The position numbers were made by a program, and so were the translations under genes. From QHCE01 sp041743105 (lineage in GTDB: Bacteria; Actinomycetota; Actinomycetes; Mycobacteriales; QHCE01): a stretch of 12,472 nt of DNA. This document shows positions 1 to 5,758 of the stretch, piece by piece (position 1 is the stretch's first letter; each line of letters starts with the position of its first letter). The DNA is taken from positions 1-12,472 of the forward strand of contig JBGTNI010000090.1 in the NCBI GenBank assembly GCA_041743105.1, read 5' to 3'. Under the pieces are notes generated by a model that ran no database searches, was not told where the DNA came from, and was given only the letters and a program-made list of their open reading frames with translations.

Positions 1-243
1 ACGCATGTTCCGGTATTCTTCTGCGATCCACACTCGCCGTGGCAGCGAGGCAGCAACGAAAACACCAACGGCCTGTTGCGACAATACTTCCCGAAGGGGA
101 CGGACCTATCGGGGCATACTCAGATCGAGCTCGACAGCATCACTGCGAAATTGAACAGGCGACCACGGCAAACGTTGAACTTCAAAACCCCCGCAGAAGT
201 ACTCGATCAAGTACTCAACACTGGAGATGCACTCACCAATTGA
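1..243 (+). mobile_element. IS30-family transposase, C-terminal end only
   Basis: The reading frame is open from base 1 to a TGA at 241-243 (80 codons) and runs off the left edge, so only the end of the protein is visible. It contains SPWQRGSNENTNGLLRQYFP at about residues 12-31, the typical block around the catalytic Glu of IS30-family DDE transposases; the Glu is in the Asn-Glu-Asn triplet. It is followed by KLNRRPRQTLNFKTPAEVL, the usual family C-terminus. The protein would cut and join insertion-sequence ends. No obvious terminal inverted repeat is visible in the 100 bases after the stop, but the left end of the element is outside the window, so the repeat cannot be matched. Whether the element is intact is unknown. 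Family assignment is confident from the motif. Confidence 0.88.
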
Positions 244-346
244 GACCGCCGAATCCTGGACTCGGCTCACCGTCAGACGCACGGGTAAATGGGTAGTGGA
301 AGGTCTAGAGGAAAGGATCGCCGCTATCGGGAAGTTCGTTGCATAG
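227..346 (+). CDS. Possible short ORF or 3' gene fragment overlapping the transposase end
   Basis: A 39-codon frame runs from ATG at 227 to TAG at 344, overlapping the last 17 bases of the transposase in another frame. The peptide part after the transposase stop (ESWTRLTVRRTGKWVVEGLE and the residues after it) has coding-like composition. The only Shine-Dalgarno-like bases, GGAG, directly touch the ATG, which is too close to work. It may be the tail of a chromosomal gene interrupted by the insertion sequence, or chance. No family is recognised. Confidence 0.2.
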   Translation: MHSPIETAESWTRLTVRRTGKWVVEGLEERIAAIGKFVA

Positions 347-643
347 GTAGCCTAACCATCCCTCGGGCCCGCCTCTCGTAGGTATCTGATGTAGCTACGC
401 ACTATGTGGTGTGTGGAGACTGGACCGCAGAGGGGAAGGCCAACAGGTGGATAACTGAATAGATCAACAGCCTTCGGGTTTCGGTAGGAACTTCTCTGCT
501 CGAGGTTCGGAGGCTTTTGTGTTTGGCGGCCGGCGTAGGCGCGGAGCGCCGGAGGCTGTTGAGAGCGCTTGAGCCGTGCCGCTGCGGTGCCGAAGGCACC
601 GCCTTGACCTTGTATAGAAAGTTTTAACCGTTACGCTGAAGGC
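347..643. other. Gene-free stretch before the RelE module
   Basis: No convincing gene is seen on either strand in these 297 bases; the short open frames here lack start signals and family motifs. The right half is G/C rich and holds the hairpin at 584-602. Between the hairpin and the GTG at 644 lie an AT-rich segment (TTGACC at 604, GTATAG near 612) and a small inverted repeat TAAC-C-GTTA at 625-633. These could form the promoter and operator of the toxin-antitoxin pair, but no well-spaced -35/-10 pair is clear. Confidence 0.4.
584..602. terminator. GC-rich hairpin, possible terminator or leader structure
   Basis: A perfect 8-bp stem (GCGGTGCC / GGCACCGC) closes on a GAA loop. There is no T-run after it on the plus strand, which is common for actinobacterial terminators. 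It sits 41 bases before the GTG of the antitoxin gene, so it could insulate that operon from the IS side. The structure is seen directly; the role is inferred. Confidence 0.4.
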
Positions 644-934
644 GTGAACGCCCAGCCCGTACAGCTTCCCGGTGATGGCTCGGAGATCGAGGTCACGCCG
701 TCGCTTCGTCCTGCTGTGGACGCGGTAGAAGACGGCAACGTCGTGTATCTGACTGAACATCACCGGCGGGTAGCGGCAATTGTGCCCGCTGAAGTTGCCG
801 CCGCGGGTCTCGCGGCGGTTACCGCTATTGAGGACGCCGCGCTCATAACCGCGGCCCGTGAAGCGCTAGCCGAGGGCGGAGAGACTGTGCCGTTGGAGCA
901 GGTGCTCGACGAGATCGGCTACCGCAGCTCGTGA
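644..934 (+). CDS. Phd/YefM-type antitoxin of a RelE module
   Basis: This 96-residue protein is the likely antitoxin of the toxin gene that follows. Residues 22-54 read as the usual Phd/YefM core: a helix with LRPAVDAVEDG, then strands with VVYLTEHHRRVAAIVP, where the antitoxin binds DNA as a dimer. The C-terminal part is helical and acidic and ends in LEQVLDEIGYRSS, typical of the tail that wraps and neutralises the toxin. The start is GTG at 644; no clear Shine-Dalgarno sequence precedes it, so translation may be leaderless or the start slightly different. Its TGA overlaps the toxin GTG by four bases (GTGA), a coupling common in such modules. Autoregulation through a site upstream is expected for the family; the TAAC-C-GTTA repeat at 625-633 is a candidate operator. 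Function is assigned from family features and context. Confidence 0.8.
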   Translation: MNAQPVQLPGDGSEIEVTPSLRPAVDAVEDGNVVYLTEHHRRVAAIVPAEVAAAGLAAVTAIEDAALITAAREALAEGGETVPLEQVLDEIGYRSS

Positions 935-1200
935 CCTACCAAATACGACTGCACCGGCGAGCCGAGAAAGCCCTCAAGAAACTCGATAAGACCACCCAAC
1001 AGCGGATGGCCCCTGTTCTGTTGCAGCTTGGTGAGGAACCGCGTTTGCAGGGTTCGAAGAAGTTGACTAACAGCGACAACCTGTGGCGGGTTCGGGTAGG
1101 CGACTATCGCATCGTCTACACCATCAAGGACGATGTCCTTGTGGTTTTAGTACTGCAAATCTTGCGCCGAGACGATAGAACCTACAAGCAACTTCCCTAG
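931..1200 (+). CDS. RelE/ParE-superfamily toxin
   Basis: This 89-residue basic protein has the RelE fold signature: an N-terminal strand and helix with YQIRLHRRAEKALKKLDK, and then LWRVRVGDYRIVYTIKDD at about residues 51-68, the hallmark strand pair of RelE toxins, followed by VLVVLVLQILRRDDRTYK. RelE proteins of this type cleave mRNA in the ribosomal A site; relatives in the ParE branch act on gyrase. The Arg-rich strands and the terminal RRDDRTYK favour the RelE branch, but this is inference. The gene starts at GTG 931, overlapping the antitoxin stop, so the two are translationally coupled with the antitoxin made first. Length is normal for the family and nothing looks broken. Confidence 0.9.
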   Translation: MTYQIRLHRRAEKALKKLDKTTQQRMAPVLLQLGEEPRLQGSKKLTNSDNLWRVRVGDYRIVYTIKDDVLVVLVLQILRRDDRTYKQLP

Positions 1201-1393
1201 GCCAGTCGCAGGCCACATATGTCGAGGCGATGCTTCTTTCCGCTTTGCGGCACGGACAGACCCGTCACCAGTACCGGCATGAATTCTGCGGTCTTGTGCA
1301 CCTGGCATGTAGATGGCATAGGACTAGGCCGACGCGAATGAAATATGGCAGTTAGTGAGCCAAGGACGGCGTCTGACCTGGCTTTTGTGCTGG

Positions 1394-1467
1394 TGGAGCG
1401 GGTGACCGGGATCGAACCGGCATGGCTAGCTTGGAAGGCTAGGGCTCTACCATTGAGCTACACCCGC
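1394..1467 (-). tRNA. tRNA-Gly (anticodon TCC)
   Basis: On the minus strand a 74-nt cloverleaf can be drawn. The acceptor stem GCGGGTG pairs perfectly with CACCCGC, the anticodon arm is CTAGC-CTTCCAA-GCTAG with anticodon TCC (plus-strand 1433-1435), and the T-loop is GGTTCGATCCC-like. The discriminator is T and CCA is encoded (plus-strand TGG at 1394-1396). It reads GGA and, by wobble, GGG Gly codons. Confidence 0.97.
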
Positions 1468-1715
1468 ATAGTGTTATGCGACAGCACGACCTTACCGCAC
1501 GTGCCGGTGGCGCCTAGCTGAATCACCGCTCCGGTTGCGGCCGAACTCCCTCAAGAAGAGATCCGCCACGTGGGTGCCACTTCCCAGCTGCAATGCGTCG
1601 GGCAAATCTTCCGGACTCATCGAGACCCGGCCTTGGGTGTCATGTGCCGTGCCGTCTGAGGACTAGCGCTGCTGGGTACGCTATGTTCGTCGCGGAGCAG
1701 CGAAATGTTGGGACA

Positions 1716-1789
1716 CGGGGTGTAGCGCAGTTTGGTAGCGCACTCGCTTTGGGAGCGAGGGGCCGCAGGTTCAAATCCTGTCACCCCGA
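1716..1789 (+). tRNA. tRNA-Pro (anticodon TGG)
   Basis: A 74-nt cloverleaf is seen. Acceptor CGGGGTG (1716-1722) pairs with CACCCCG (1782-1788). The anticodon arm is CTCGC-TTTGGGA-GCGAG with anticodon TGG at 1750-1752, and the T-arm contains GGTTCAAATCC. The discriminator is A and CCA is not encoded. The 5' C is typical of bacterial tRNA-Pro. It is 248 bases from, and on the opposite strand to, the tRNA-Gly. Confidence 0.97.
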
Positions 1790-2133
1790 CTCAGTAAAGC
1801 TGCAGGTCAGACCGGTTATAGGAGACGGCGGTGCCCTCCGACGCGGGAACCTTGGTTGTGCCACTTAAGAGCGGCCACTACGAACCTCGTGAGGAGTATT
1901 AGCAGCAGGTTTGTGACATGCTTGTTGAGCCGGGCGTCGACGTCTCCAATGTCAGGTTCGAGAGTGGATTCTGAACTGAGATGAACACCGAACCGGAGCC
2001 GACAGCTACGGTGTTTCAGGACCTGACCGGTATCGACGTGGAACGGTAACGCTCCCTTCTCCGAATCTGGCTATATAGCCATCCCTCTCGAAGATTAATC
2101 CGCCGACGAACGCCGCGAGCAAAGGAGAAGCAC
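1790..2133. other. Gene-poor stretch between tRNA-Pro and the PEBP gene
   Basis: Apart from the possible decayed gene at 1831-2049, no gene is seen in these 344 bases. A perfect 12-bp palindrome GGCTATATAGCC lies at 2069-2080, about 55 bases before the PEBP start. It could be part of that gene's promoter or an operator, because its centre resembles a -10 element. No matching -35 hexamer is clear. Confidence 0.4.
1831..2049 (+). pseudogene. Possible decayed small gene with two in-frame stops
   Basis: One frame from GTG 1831 to TAA 2047 (72 codons) reads as protein-like sequence broken by TAG at 1900 and TGA at 1972. A fair Shine-Dalgarno sequence, GGAGA, lies seven bases before the GTG. The segments read VPSDAGTLVVPLKSGHYEPR, DMLVEPGVDVSNVRFESGF and MNTEPEPTATVFQDLTGIDV. 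Both stops are one base change from TGG, so restoring Trp at each gives a continuous 72-residue protein. No family is recognised. The alternative is three chance short frames; the shared frame and the ribosome site make decay the more attractive reading. Confidence 0.35.
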
Positions 2134-2589
2134 ATGCCGGCTCTGCTTCGACTGTCTAGCCCTGATTTCGAAGACGGTGCACCAATCCCCGAGCGCGGGG
2201 CTCACCACAAGGACAACCAGATCCCGACGCTGCAGTGGTCTGACGTTCCTGAGGGCACCGTCGAACTCGCTATCCTCATAGAGGACCCGGACACTCCGGT
2301 CGGGACGTGGGATCATTGGGCGATCGCGGGCATCGGCCCGTCGACCCGCAGCATCGAGGGCGGTAAGACTCCTGAGGGTGCCGTCGAGGGGCGGAACGAC
2401 TTCGGCGAGGACGGGTATGGCGGCCCGGAGCCGCCGCCAGGCGACGGCGTCCACCGCTACTTCTTCAATCTGTACGCTTTGAAGGAGCCGTCGGGGTTTT
2501 CGGCCGGCGCTCCCGTCAACGACTTGCGCCGCGCCGTCGTCGGCAAGGAGATTGCCCGCGGTGTGATAGTCGGCACCTTCGAGCGATGA
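2134..2589 (+). CDS. YbhB/YbcL-family PEBP-like protein
   Basis: This 151-residue protein belongs to the phosphatidylethanolamine-binding protein superfamily, bacterial YbhB/YbcL branch. Family hallmarks are visible: SWxxVP-like LQWSDVPEG at 33-41, the DPDTP motif at 51-55 followed by GTWDHWAI, and GPEPPPGDGVHRYFF at 97-111, which form the conserved anion/ligand-binding pocket. The C-terminal helix ends in GVIVGTFER, as usual. There is no signal peptide, so it is probably cytoplasmic. Length matches the family. The start is ATG 2134, preceded by a strong AAAGGAGAAG ribosome site. The biological role of bacterial members is mostly unknown; some bind small ligands and the family name comes from the mammalian Raf kinase inhibitor. 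It stands alone, followed 28 bases later by repeat copy A. Confidence 0.92.
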   Translation: MPALLRLSSPDFEDGAPIPERGAHHKDNQIPTLQWSDVPEGTVELAILIEDPDTPVGTWDHWAIAGIGPSTRSIEGGKTPEGAVEGRNDFGEDGYGGPEPPPGDGVHRYFFNLYALKEPSGFSAGAPVNDLRRAVVGKEIARGVIVGTFER

Positions 2590-2617
2590 CCGCGCCAACG
2601 TCCAGGTGGTGAGCAGG

Positions 2618-2666
2618 AGCTGTTCTAGCAGGTCAGAGCGGTTCGAATTGCGTCTCAGGAGGTCAA
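2618..2666. repeat. Diverged repeat, copy A
   Basis: These 49 bases match copy B at 3945-3990 at 38 of 46 aligned positions, with one 3-base gap. The block starts AGCTGTTCTAGCAGGTCAGA and ends in AGGAGGTCAA. It starts 28 bases after the PEBP stop. It includes a near-perfect Shine-Dalgarno sequence (AGGAGG, 2657-2662) with no start codon at useful spacing. The function is unknown. Confidence 0.55.
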
Positions 2667-2691
2667 TCAGGCAGGGCTTATTCGCCAGGCA

Positions 2692-3012
2692 TTGCGTCCT
2701 CGGCCTACGGTGCCACACGAAGGATCGACGAACGGGCTGTGCGTGGACGGTGTCAGCTATGAGCAGTTCAGGGACGCATGGGCACCGGAGAACGACGACG
2801 ACGCCTATCCGGCGGTAGTGAGTGTGGGTCGCAGCGTGACCAACGACCGGCAGGTCATCACGATCCTCGAGGTGGACGTCGCGCCTGAGAAGTTCGCTTC
2901 CGTTGCCGGTTCGTTGACGCGTCCGGACGCGCTCCAACGGCTGGCTGAAATCGTAGAGTCGACTGAACTTGAAGGCGTCTACGAGCAGGTCGTCAAGACC
3001 GACGGCACCTAG
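2692..3012 (+). CDS. Hypothetical protein with uncertain start
   Basis: A frame of up to 106 residues ends at TAG 3010. I do not recognise the family. From about residue 20 it reads GVSYEQFRDAWAPEN, then strands (YPAVVSVGRSV, RQVITILEVDV) separated by a turn, then helices (EKFASVAGSL, DALQRLAEIVESTEL) and ends near EGVYEQVV. This beta-alpha pattern would fit a small dimeric alpha/beta-barrel protein such as the antibiotic-biosynthesis-monooxygenase type, but that is only a guess from pattern. Possible starts are TTG 2692, GTG 2710 or GTG 2743, and none has a proper Shine-Dalgarno sequence. The frame stays open upstream to 2629, through repeat copy A. The 5' end may therefore have been lost or rearranged. 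There is no signal peptide. Confidence 0.55.
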   Translation: MRPRPTVPHEGSTNGLCVDGVSYEQFRDAWAPENDDDAYPAVVSVGRSVTNDRQVITILEVDVAPEKFASVAGSLTRPDALQRLAEIVESTELEGVYEQVVKTDGT

Positions 3013-3358
3013 GCCGGGCTGGCTCGAGAGCACAGTGGAGGGTGTTGCCTGCCTGCCTGCCGCCCGTCCCCGGCCTTCCTGCCTCGGCCTTATATCGCTA
3101 CGTGTCCTGTTCGGCTTGGCGATAGCACTCATTGAAGCTACCGGAAAAGTACGATGCCACCGGGATGCAGGTGGTCACCGGAATGATCCGGAGAGAACTC
3201 ACCTCTTGCGTTAGGCATTGAACCTGAGCCAGGTGTGCCCGACGAGTACTATCCACGGACAGAGAGCTGGTTGAAGCGAGCAGCGGTCTCAGCTATGAAG
3301 CCGTGGGAGACGCGATCAAAACGCCGGCCCGATAATGGACGATCCGAGAGCGCAATAG
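3013..3358. other. Gene-poor stretch with coding-like scraps
   Basis: No convincing intact gene is seen in these 346 bases. There is a (TGCC)4 tandem repeat at 3046-3061. A TTG-started frame at 3132-3221 reads LKLPEKYDATGMQVVTGMIR and a frame ending at TAA 3312 reads LVEASSGLSYEAVGDAIKTP. Both look like remnants of proteins but have no recognised family or start signal. The stretch probably holds decayed genes. Confidence 0.35.
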
Positions 3359-3877
3359 ATGAGAAACGCACCGCCGCGTTGGCGCCCGACCCTTTCGAGG
3401 GTAACCGTGAGCGTTATAGCTACCTTGTGTGTGAGTATCGCTGCGGCCTGCAGCTCACCGACCGAAAATGAAGAAGGCCGAAGCGCCGAGGCGCAGAAGT
3501 CAGGCTCGGGCGTGCTTCGCACCGATAAGGAACCGCTGACGAATCGTTTCTCAGCGTTGGAAGCTCCGCTTGAGGTCCGATGGATGTCCGGTACGTATGG
3601 CGACGCCAGGATCCCAGTACCGGGACCGTCGACATACTGGATCGACGCGGTGATAACCCTTGACGACGGCAACATCGACAAGCTGACAACAGCCTATTCC
3701 CCGGTGTCGAGCGGCCAGACTCCGTCGGTTGTAGAGGGCATGAAGGAGTACCTGCCTCCAGGACCGTTCAGGACCAGCGAGGTGATGTCCGCCGCATTTA
3801 ATCAAGAGCGCTGGGGAGCTAGCGCCTACCTCGATCCGTCGTCCAACAAGTTGGTACTGGTCGCCATTGGCGAATGA
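3359..3877 (+). CDS. Putative lipoprotein of unknown function
   Basis: This 172-residue protein starts with a signal peptide: an Arg-rich start (residues 1-14), a hydrophobic stretch VTVSVIATLCVSIAA and a lipobox-like SIAAAC with Cys31. It is therefore probably lipid-anchored on the outer face of the membrane. The position at -3 is Ala, slightly off the Leu consensus. The mature part has a polar linker rich in Ser, Glu and Gly, then a single domain with APLEVRWMSGTYGDARIPVP and YWIDAVITLDDGNIDKL, a strand-rich pattern. No enzyme motif is seen and the family is not recognised. The ATG at 3359 has only a weak purine-rich stretch before it (CCGAGAG). It is followed 67 bases later by repeat copy B. 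That it is a lipoprotein is fairly sure; the role is unknown. Confidence 0.75.
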   Translation: MRNAPPRWRPTLSRVTVSVIATLCVSIAAACSSPTENEEGRSAEAQKSGSGVLRTDKEPLTNRFSALEAPLEVRWMSGTYGDARIPVPGPSTYWIDAVITLDDGNIDKLTTAYSPVSSGQTPSVVEGMKEYLPPGPFRTSEVMSAAFNQERWGASAYLDPSSNKLVLVAIGE

Positions 3878-3944
3878 TGTCCCGCTCGGATTGCGGCAGC
3901 GGTCCTGGTCACACTGGTGCGGGACGGTGCGGCAATTCCCGCGC

Positions 3945-3990
3945 AGCTGTTCCAGTGCGTCAGGGTTTGAATCGCGTCTTAGGAAGTCAA
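3945..3990. repeat. Diverged repeat, copy B
   Basis: This 46-base counterpart of copy A (2618-2666) runs from AGCTGTTCCAGTGCGTCAGG to AGGAAGTCAA, with 38 of 46 positions identical and one 3-base gap. It lies 67 bases after the lipoprotein stop, a position like that of copy A behind the PEBP gene. On the minus strand both copies stay open and read similar peptides (LLRRNSN versus FLRRDSN, each followed by LEQL). On the plus strand one frame differs by stop codons. Confidence 0.55.
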
Positions 3991-4059
3991 CTTCACCTGA
4001 GGTGCTTTGGCGACGACCCGCACCGCCACTCAGCGGCGCAGAACATTCCCGGCGCGCGA

Positions 4060-4389
4060 TCAATACGCATATGCGGAGATCGCAGTTCGAAGAAAACAGA
4101 GTGCGAGGAGTGCGAGATACAGGTATAGCCATCGGTGATGCCACCAGCGTTTGCTGAATGGTACGGCGGCACACAGGAGAGCGATGATTCCGAACATGAA
4201 TCCGACGCTGGCGAATAGGACGTTTCCGAACCACTGGTCTGACGGATGGTCGCCGGGATGAGTCGTGAAAGACAAGGTGAGCGCGGCGTATCCGAAAAAG
4301 AGCATAACGCTGGAAATCAGGCACGAGGCGATGCTAAAAATTGTTGCGCCACGCGAACGACCTTTGATCGTATTCTTAGAACTCGTCAT
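4060..4389 (-). CDS. Small membrane protein with three predicted helices
   Basis: This 109-residue minus-strand protein has three hydrophobic segments, at about residues 15-40 (TIFSIASCLISSVMLFFGYA), 54-78 (VLFASVGFMFGIIALLCAAV) and 87-107 (WLYLYLALLALCFLRTAISA). The N-terminal tail is short and basic, and KRWWHHR links helices 2 and 3. It is an inner-membrane protein with no recognised family or enzymatic motif. Its ATG (plus-strand 4387-4389) overlaps the TGA of the gene upstream by four bases, so it is translationally coupled to it. A GAGG lies at suitable spacing inside the end of that gene. The job is presumably shared with the upstream small protein. Confidence 0.65.
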   Translation of the reverse strand: MTSSKNTIKGRSRGATIFSIASCLISSVMLFFGYAALTLSFTTHPGDHPSDQWFGNVLFASVGFMFGIIALLCAAVPFSKRWWHHRWLYLYLALLALCFLRTAISAYAY

Positions 4390-4616
4390 TTAAATACCTC
4401 GGTTGCTTTGGCGTGGTTTGTCGCGTAGTCTCGTGTGTAATTTTGCGCCTGACGCCTTCCGGCCTGGGAATTGGCTTGTATGACGTTGAGTGGAGAGGCC
4501 GGCCGAGACTCCGACGTTGGGGTGGTTGGTCCTTTGACGGCGAGTGCGGCGAGCTCGGCCGCGAACGCTATACGATCCCCTCGCATCGCCCATGACCGCT
4601 GGAGAAATCCCGACAT
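4386..4616 (-). CDS. Small soluble protein coupled to a membrane protein
   Basis: This minus-strand frame of 76 residues has ATG at 4614-4616 preceded by AGGG at eight bases. An ATG seven codons upstream (4637) and one ten codons downstream (4586) are alternatives. It contains RIAFAAELAALAV, a likely amphipathic helix, then a Pro/Ser/Thr-rich linker, then a second helical, polar part (NSQAGRRQAQNYTRDYATNH). The helix-linker-helix layout vaguely recalls small ESX/type VII secretion substrates of the EspC-like kind, but there is no WxG motif and no clean YxxxD/E signal, so this is only a hint. Its TGA overlaps the ATG of the downstream membrane protein (ATGA), the main reason to accept it as a gene. 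The family is not recognised. Confidence 0.45.
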   Translation of the reverse strand: MSGFLQRSWAMRGDRIAFAAELAALAVKGPTTPTSESRPASPLNVIQANSQAGRRQAQNYTRDYATNHAKATEVFK

Positions 4617-4852
4617 GACGACTAACCCTATTGTCATGGATCGCTCACGGAAGCGAGCGTTGCGTAATCATGGGGTGCGGCCCTACGAACGGAAGGGGAG
4701 GATCGTGACGGTCTCGAGGACGAGGAGACTGTTGCGGGCCAGCGGGTGGTGTGCGGCGACGTAGTCCCGCTGCGGGTTAACACTGATGGATACCTGGTGC
4801 CATCGCGCTAGTGAATGGGCTTGGCCTCACCGGACACGACTCGCAGTATCGC

Positions 4853-5737
4853 TTACGTATGCACGCGTCCGAGAAAATCCCGCGACAGGGCTACGATCTC
4901 GCCTAGGTGCGTCTCTAAGGCCCAGTGTCCGCCGTCGCCCAGGACGTGAAGCTCGGCGTTCGGAAGGTCCGCGAGGTAAGCCCTGGCGGATGCCTCCGGC
5001 ATATAGCCATCGTTAGGGCCCCAGACGATAAGCGTCGGCGGCTGGTGCTCTCGCAGATAGGCCTGGTAAGCCGGGAACTTCTCGACGCTGGACTTGATGT
5101 CGGCGAAGAGGTCGACCATGATCTCGCGGTTCCTTGGCCGTCGCATCAGCGGCCACGCCATCTGCCACAGGTCCGGGCTGATTCTCTCAGCTATGTGTTG
5201 CGGGACCTCGCCGAGGATTTCCTCACGAAGACCGCGTTCGCTTACCGCTTCGGCGAGCGTCTCTCGTCCCTGCGGTGTCGGATCGGCCCAGTACTGCTGC
5301 AATGCCTGGTATTTCGGTCCGAGAGTTTCGGCGTACGCGTCGCCGTTCTGGATAATCAGCGCCGCTACCCGTTCTGGGTGCTTTACAGCCAACTGGAACC
5401 CGATCTGGGAGCCGTAGTCGAATAGATAGAGCGCGAAACGGGTCAGGCCCAGTGCCGTTGTGAACCGATCGAGGAGGTCGGCGTAGCCCGCGAAAGAGTA
5501 GGAAAAGTGCGCCTTGTCGGGTGTGTCGCTATAGCCGAAACCCGGGTAATCCGGGGCGATCAGGCGCCAGCGGTCGCCCAGTGCGGGCATGAGGTTGCGG
5601 TATTGGAACGACGATGACGGGTAGCCGTGCGGCAACAGCACCACAGGGGCGTCCGCGGGTCCGGCTTCGCGGTAGAAGATCTGGATACCGTCGATCTCGA
5701 TCGTGCGATGAACTACAGGTGCGAGTGTGGTAGACAT
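4853..5737 (-). CDS. Alpha/beta hydrolase, epoxide hydrolase/haloalkane dehalogenase type
   Basis: This 294-residue cytoplasmic enzyme has the alpha/beta hydrolase fold. The oxyanion-hole motif HGYPSSSFQYRNL starts at residue 37, followed by APDYPGFGYSD at 61-71. The nucleophile elbow FDYGSQIG carries Asp107 instead of Ser, which places it with epoxide hydrolases and haloalkane dehalogenases rather than esterases. The acid is probably Asp243 (VWGPNDGYM) and the base His271 (GDGGHWALE). The helical cap lies between about residues 135 and 215. Substrate cannot be told from sequence. A strong GGAGGC ribosome site precedes the ATG. It starts 21 bases after the end of the DUF3097 gene on the same strand, so the two likely form an operon. 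No defect is visible. Confidence 0.92.
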   Translation of the reverse strand: MSTTLAPVVHRTIEIDGIQIFYREAGPADAPVVLLPHGYPSSSFQYRNLMPALGDRWRLIAPDYPGFGYSDTPDKAHFSYSFAGYADLLDRFTTALGLTRFALYLFDYGSQIGFQLAVKHPERVAALIIQNGDAYAETLGPKYQALQQYWADPTPQGRETLAEAVSERGLREEILGEVPQHIAERISPDLWQMAWPLMRRPRNREIMVDLFADIKSSVEKFPAYQAYLREHQPPTLIVWGPNDGYMPEASARAYLADLPNAELHVLGDGGHWALETHLGEIVALSRDFLGRVHT

Positions 5738-5758
5738 GGTGCCGCCTCCTTCAGGGCG

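Noticed and set aside
447..455. DnaA-box-like sequence TTATCCACC on the minus strand
   Set aside because: It is a single imperfect box with no cluster, no AT-rich unwinding region and no replication gene nearby, so it is not an origin.
1593..1868. Plus-strand frame of 91 codons
   Set aside because: It reads straight through tRNA-Pro; the ALGARGRRFKSCHP-like peptide is the usual translation artefact of a tRNA gene.
1972..1974. In-frame TGA as a possible selenocysteine codon
   Set aside because: The same frame also contains a TAG and there is no evident SECIS-like hairpin; decay is simpler.
2639..2648. GGTTCGAATT in repeat copy A, like a tRNA T-loop
   Set aside because: No T-stem or acceptor stem can be paired around it, and copy B (GGTTTGAATC) fails as well.
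2095..3132. Long minus-strand open frame of 345 codons
   Set aside because: It runs antisense to the clear PEBP gene and the downstream ORF, has no family motif and no ribosome site; it is a GC-rich shadow frame.
2747..3303. Similarity between GVSYEQFRDA in the 2692 ORF and GLSYEAVGDA encoded near 3281-3300
   Set aside because: The match is only about six residues and fifteen bases; too short to claim a duplication.
3235..3471. Frame of 78 codons from GTG 3235
   Set aside because: Its second half overlaps the lipoprotein gene in another frame and the first half has no ribosome site or recognisable motif.
3551..4324. Minus-strand open frame of 257 codons
   Set aside because: It is antisense to the lipoprotein gene and overlaps the membrane-protein gene in another frame; its composition is Arg-rich and non-protein-like. 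Only the short part within repeat copy B resembles anything, namely copy A.
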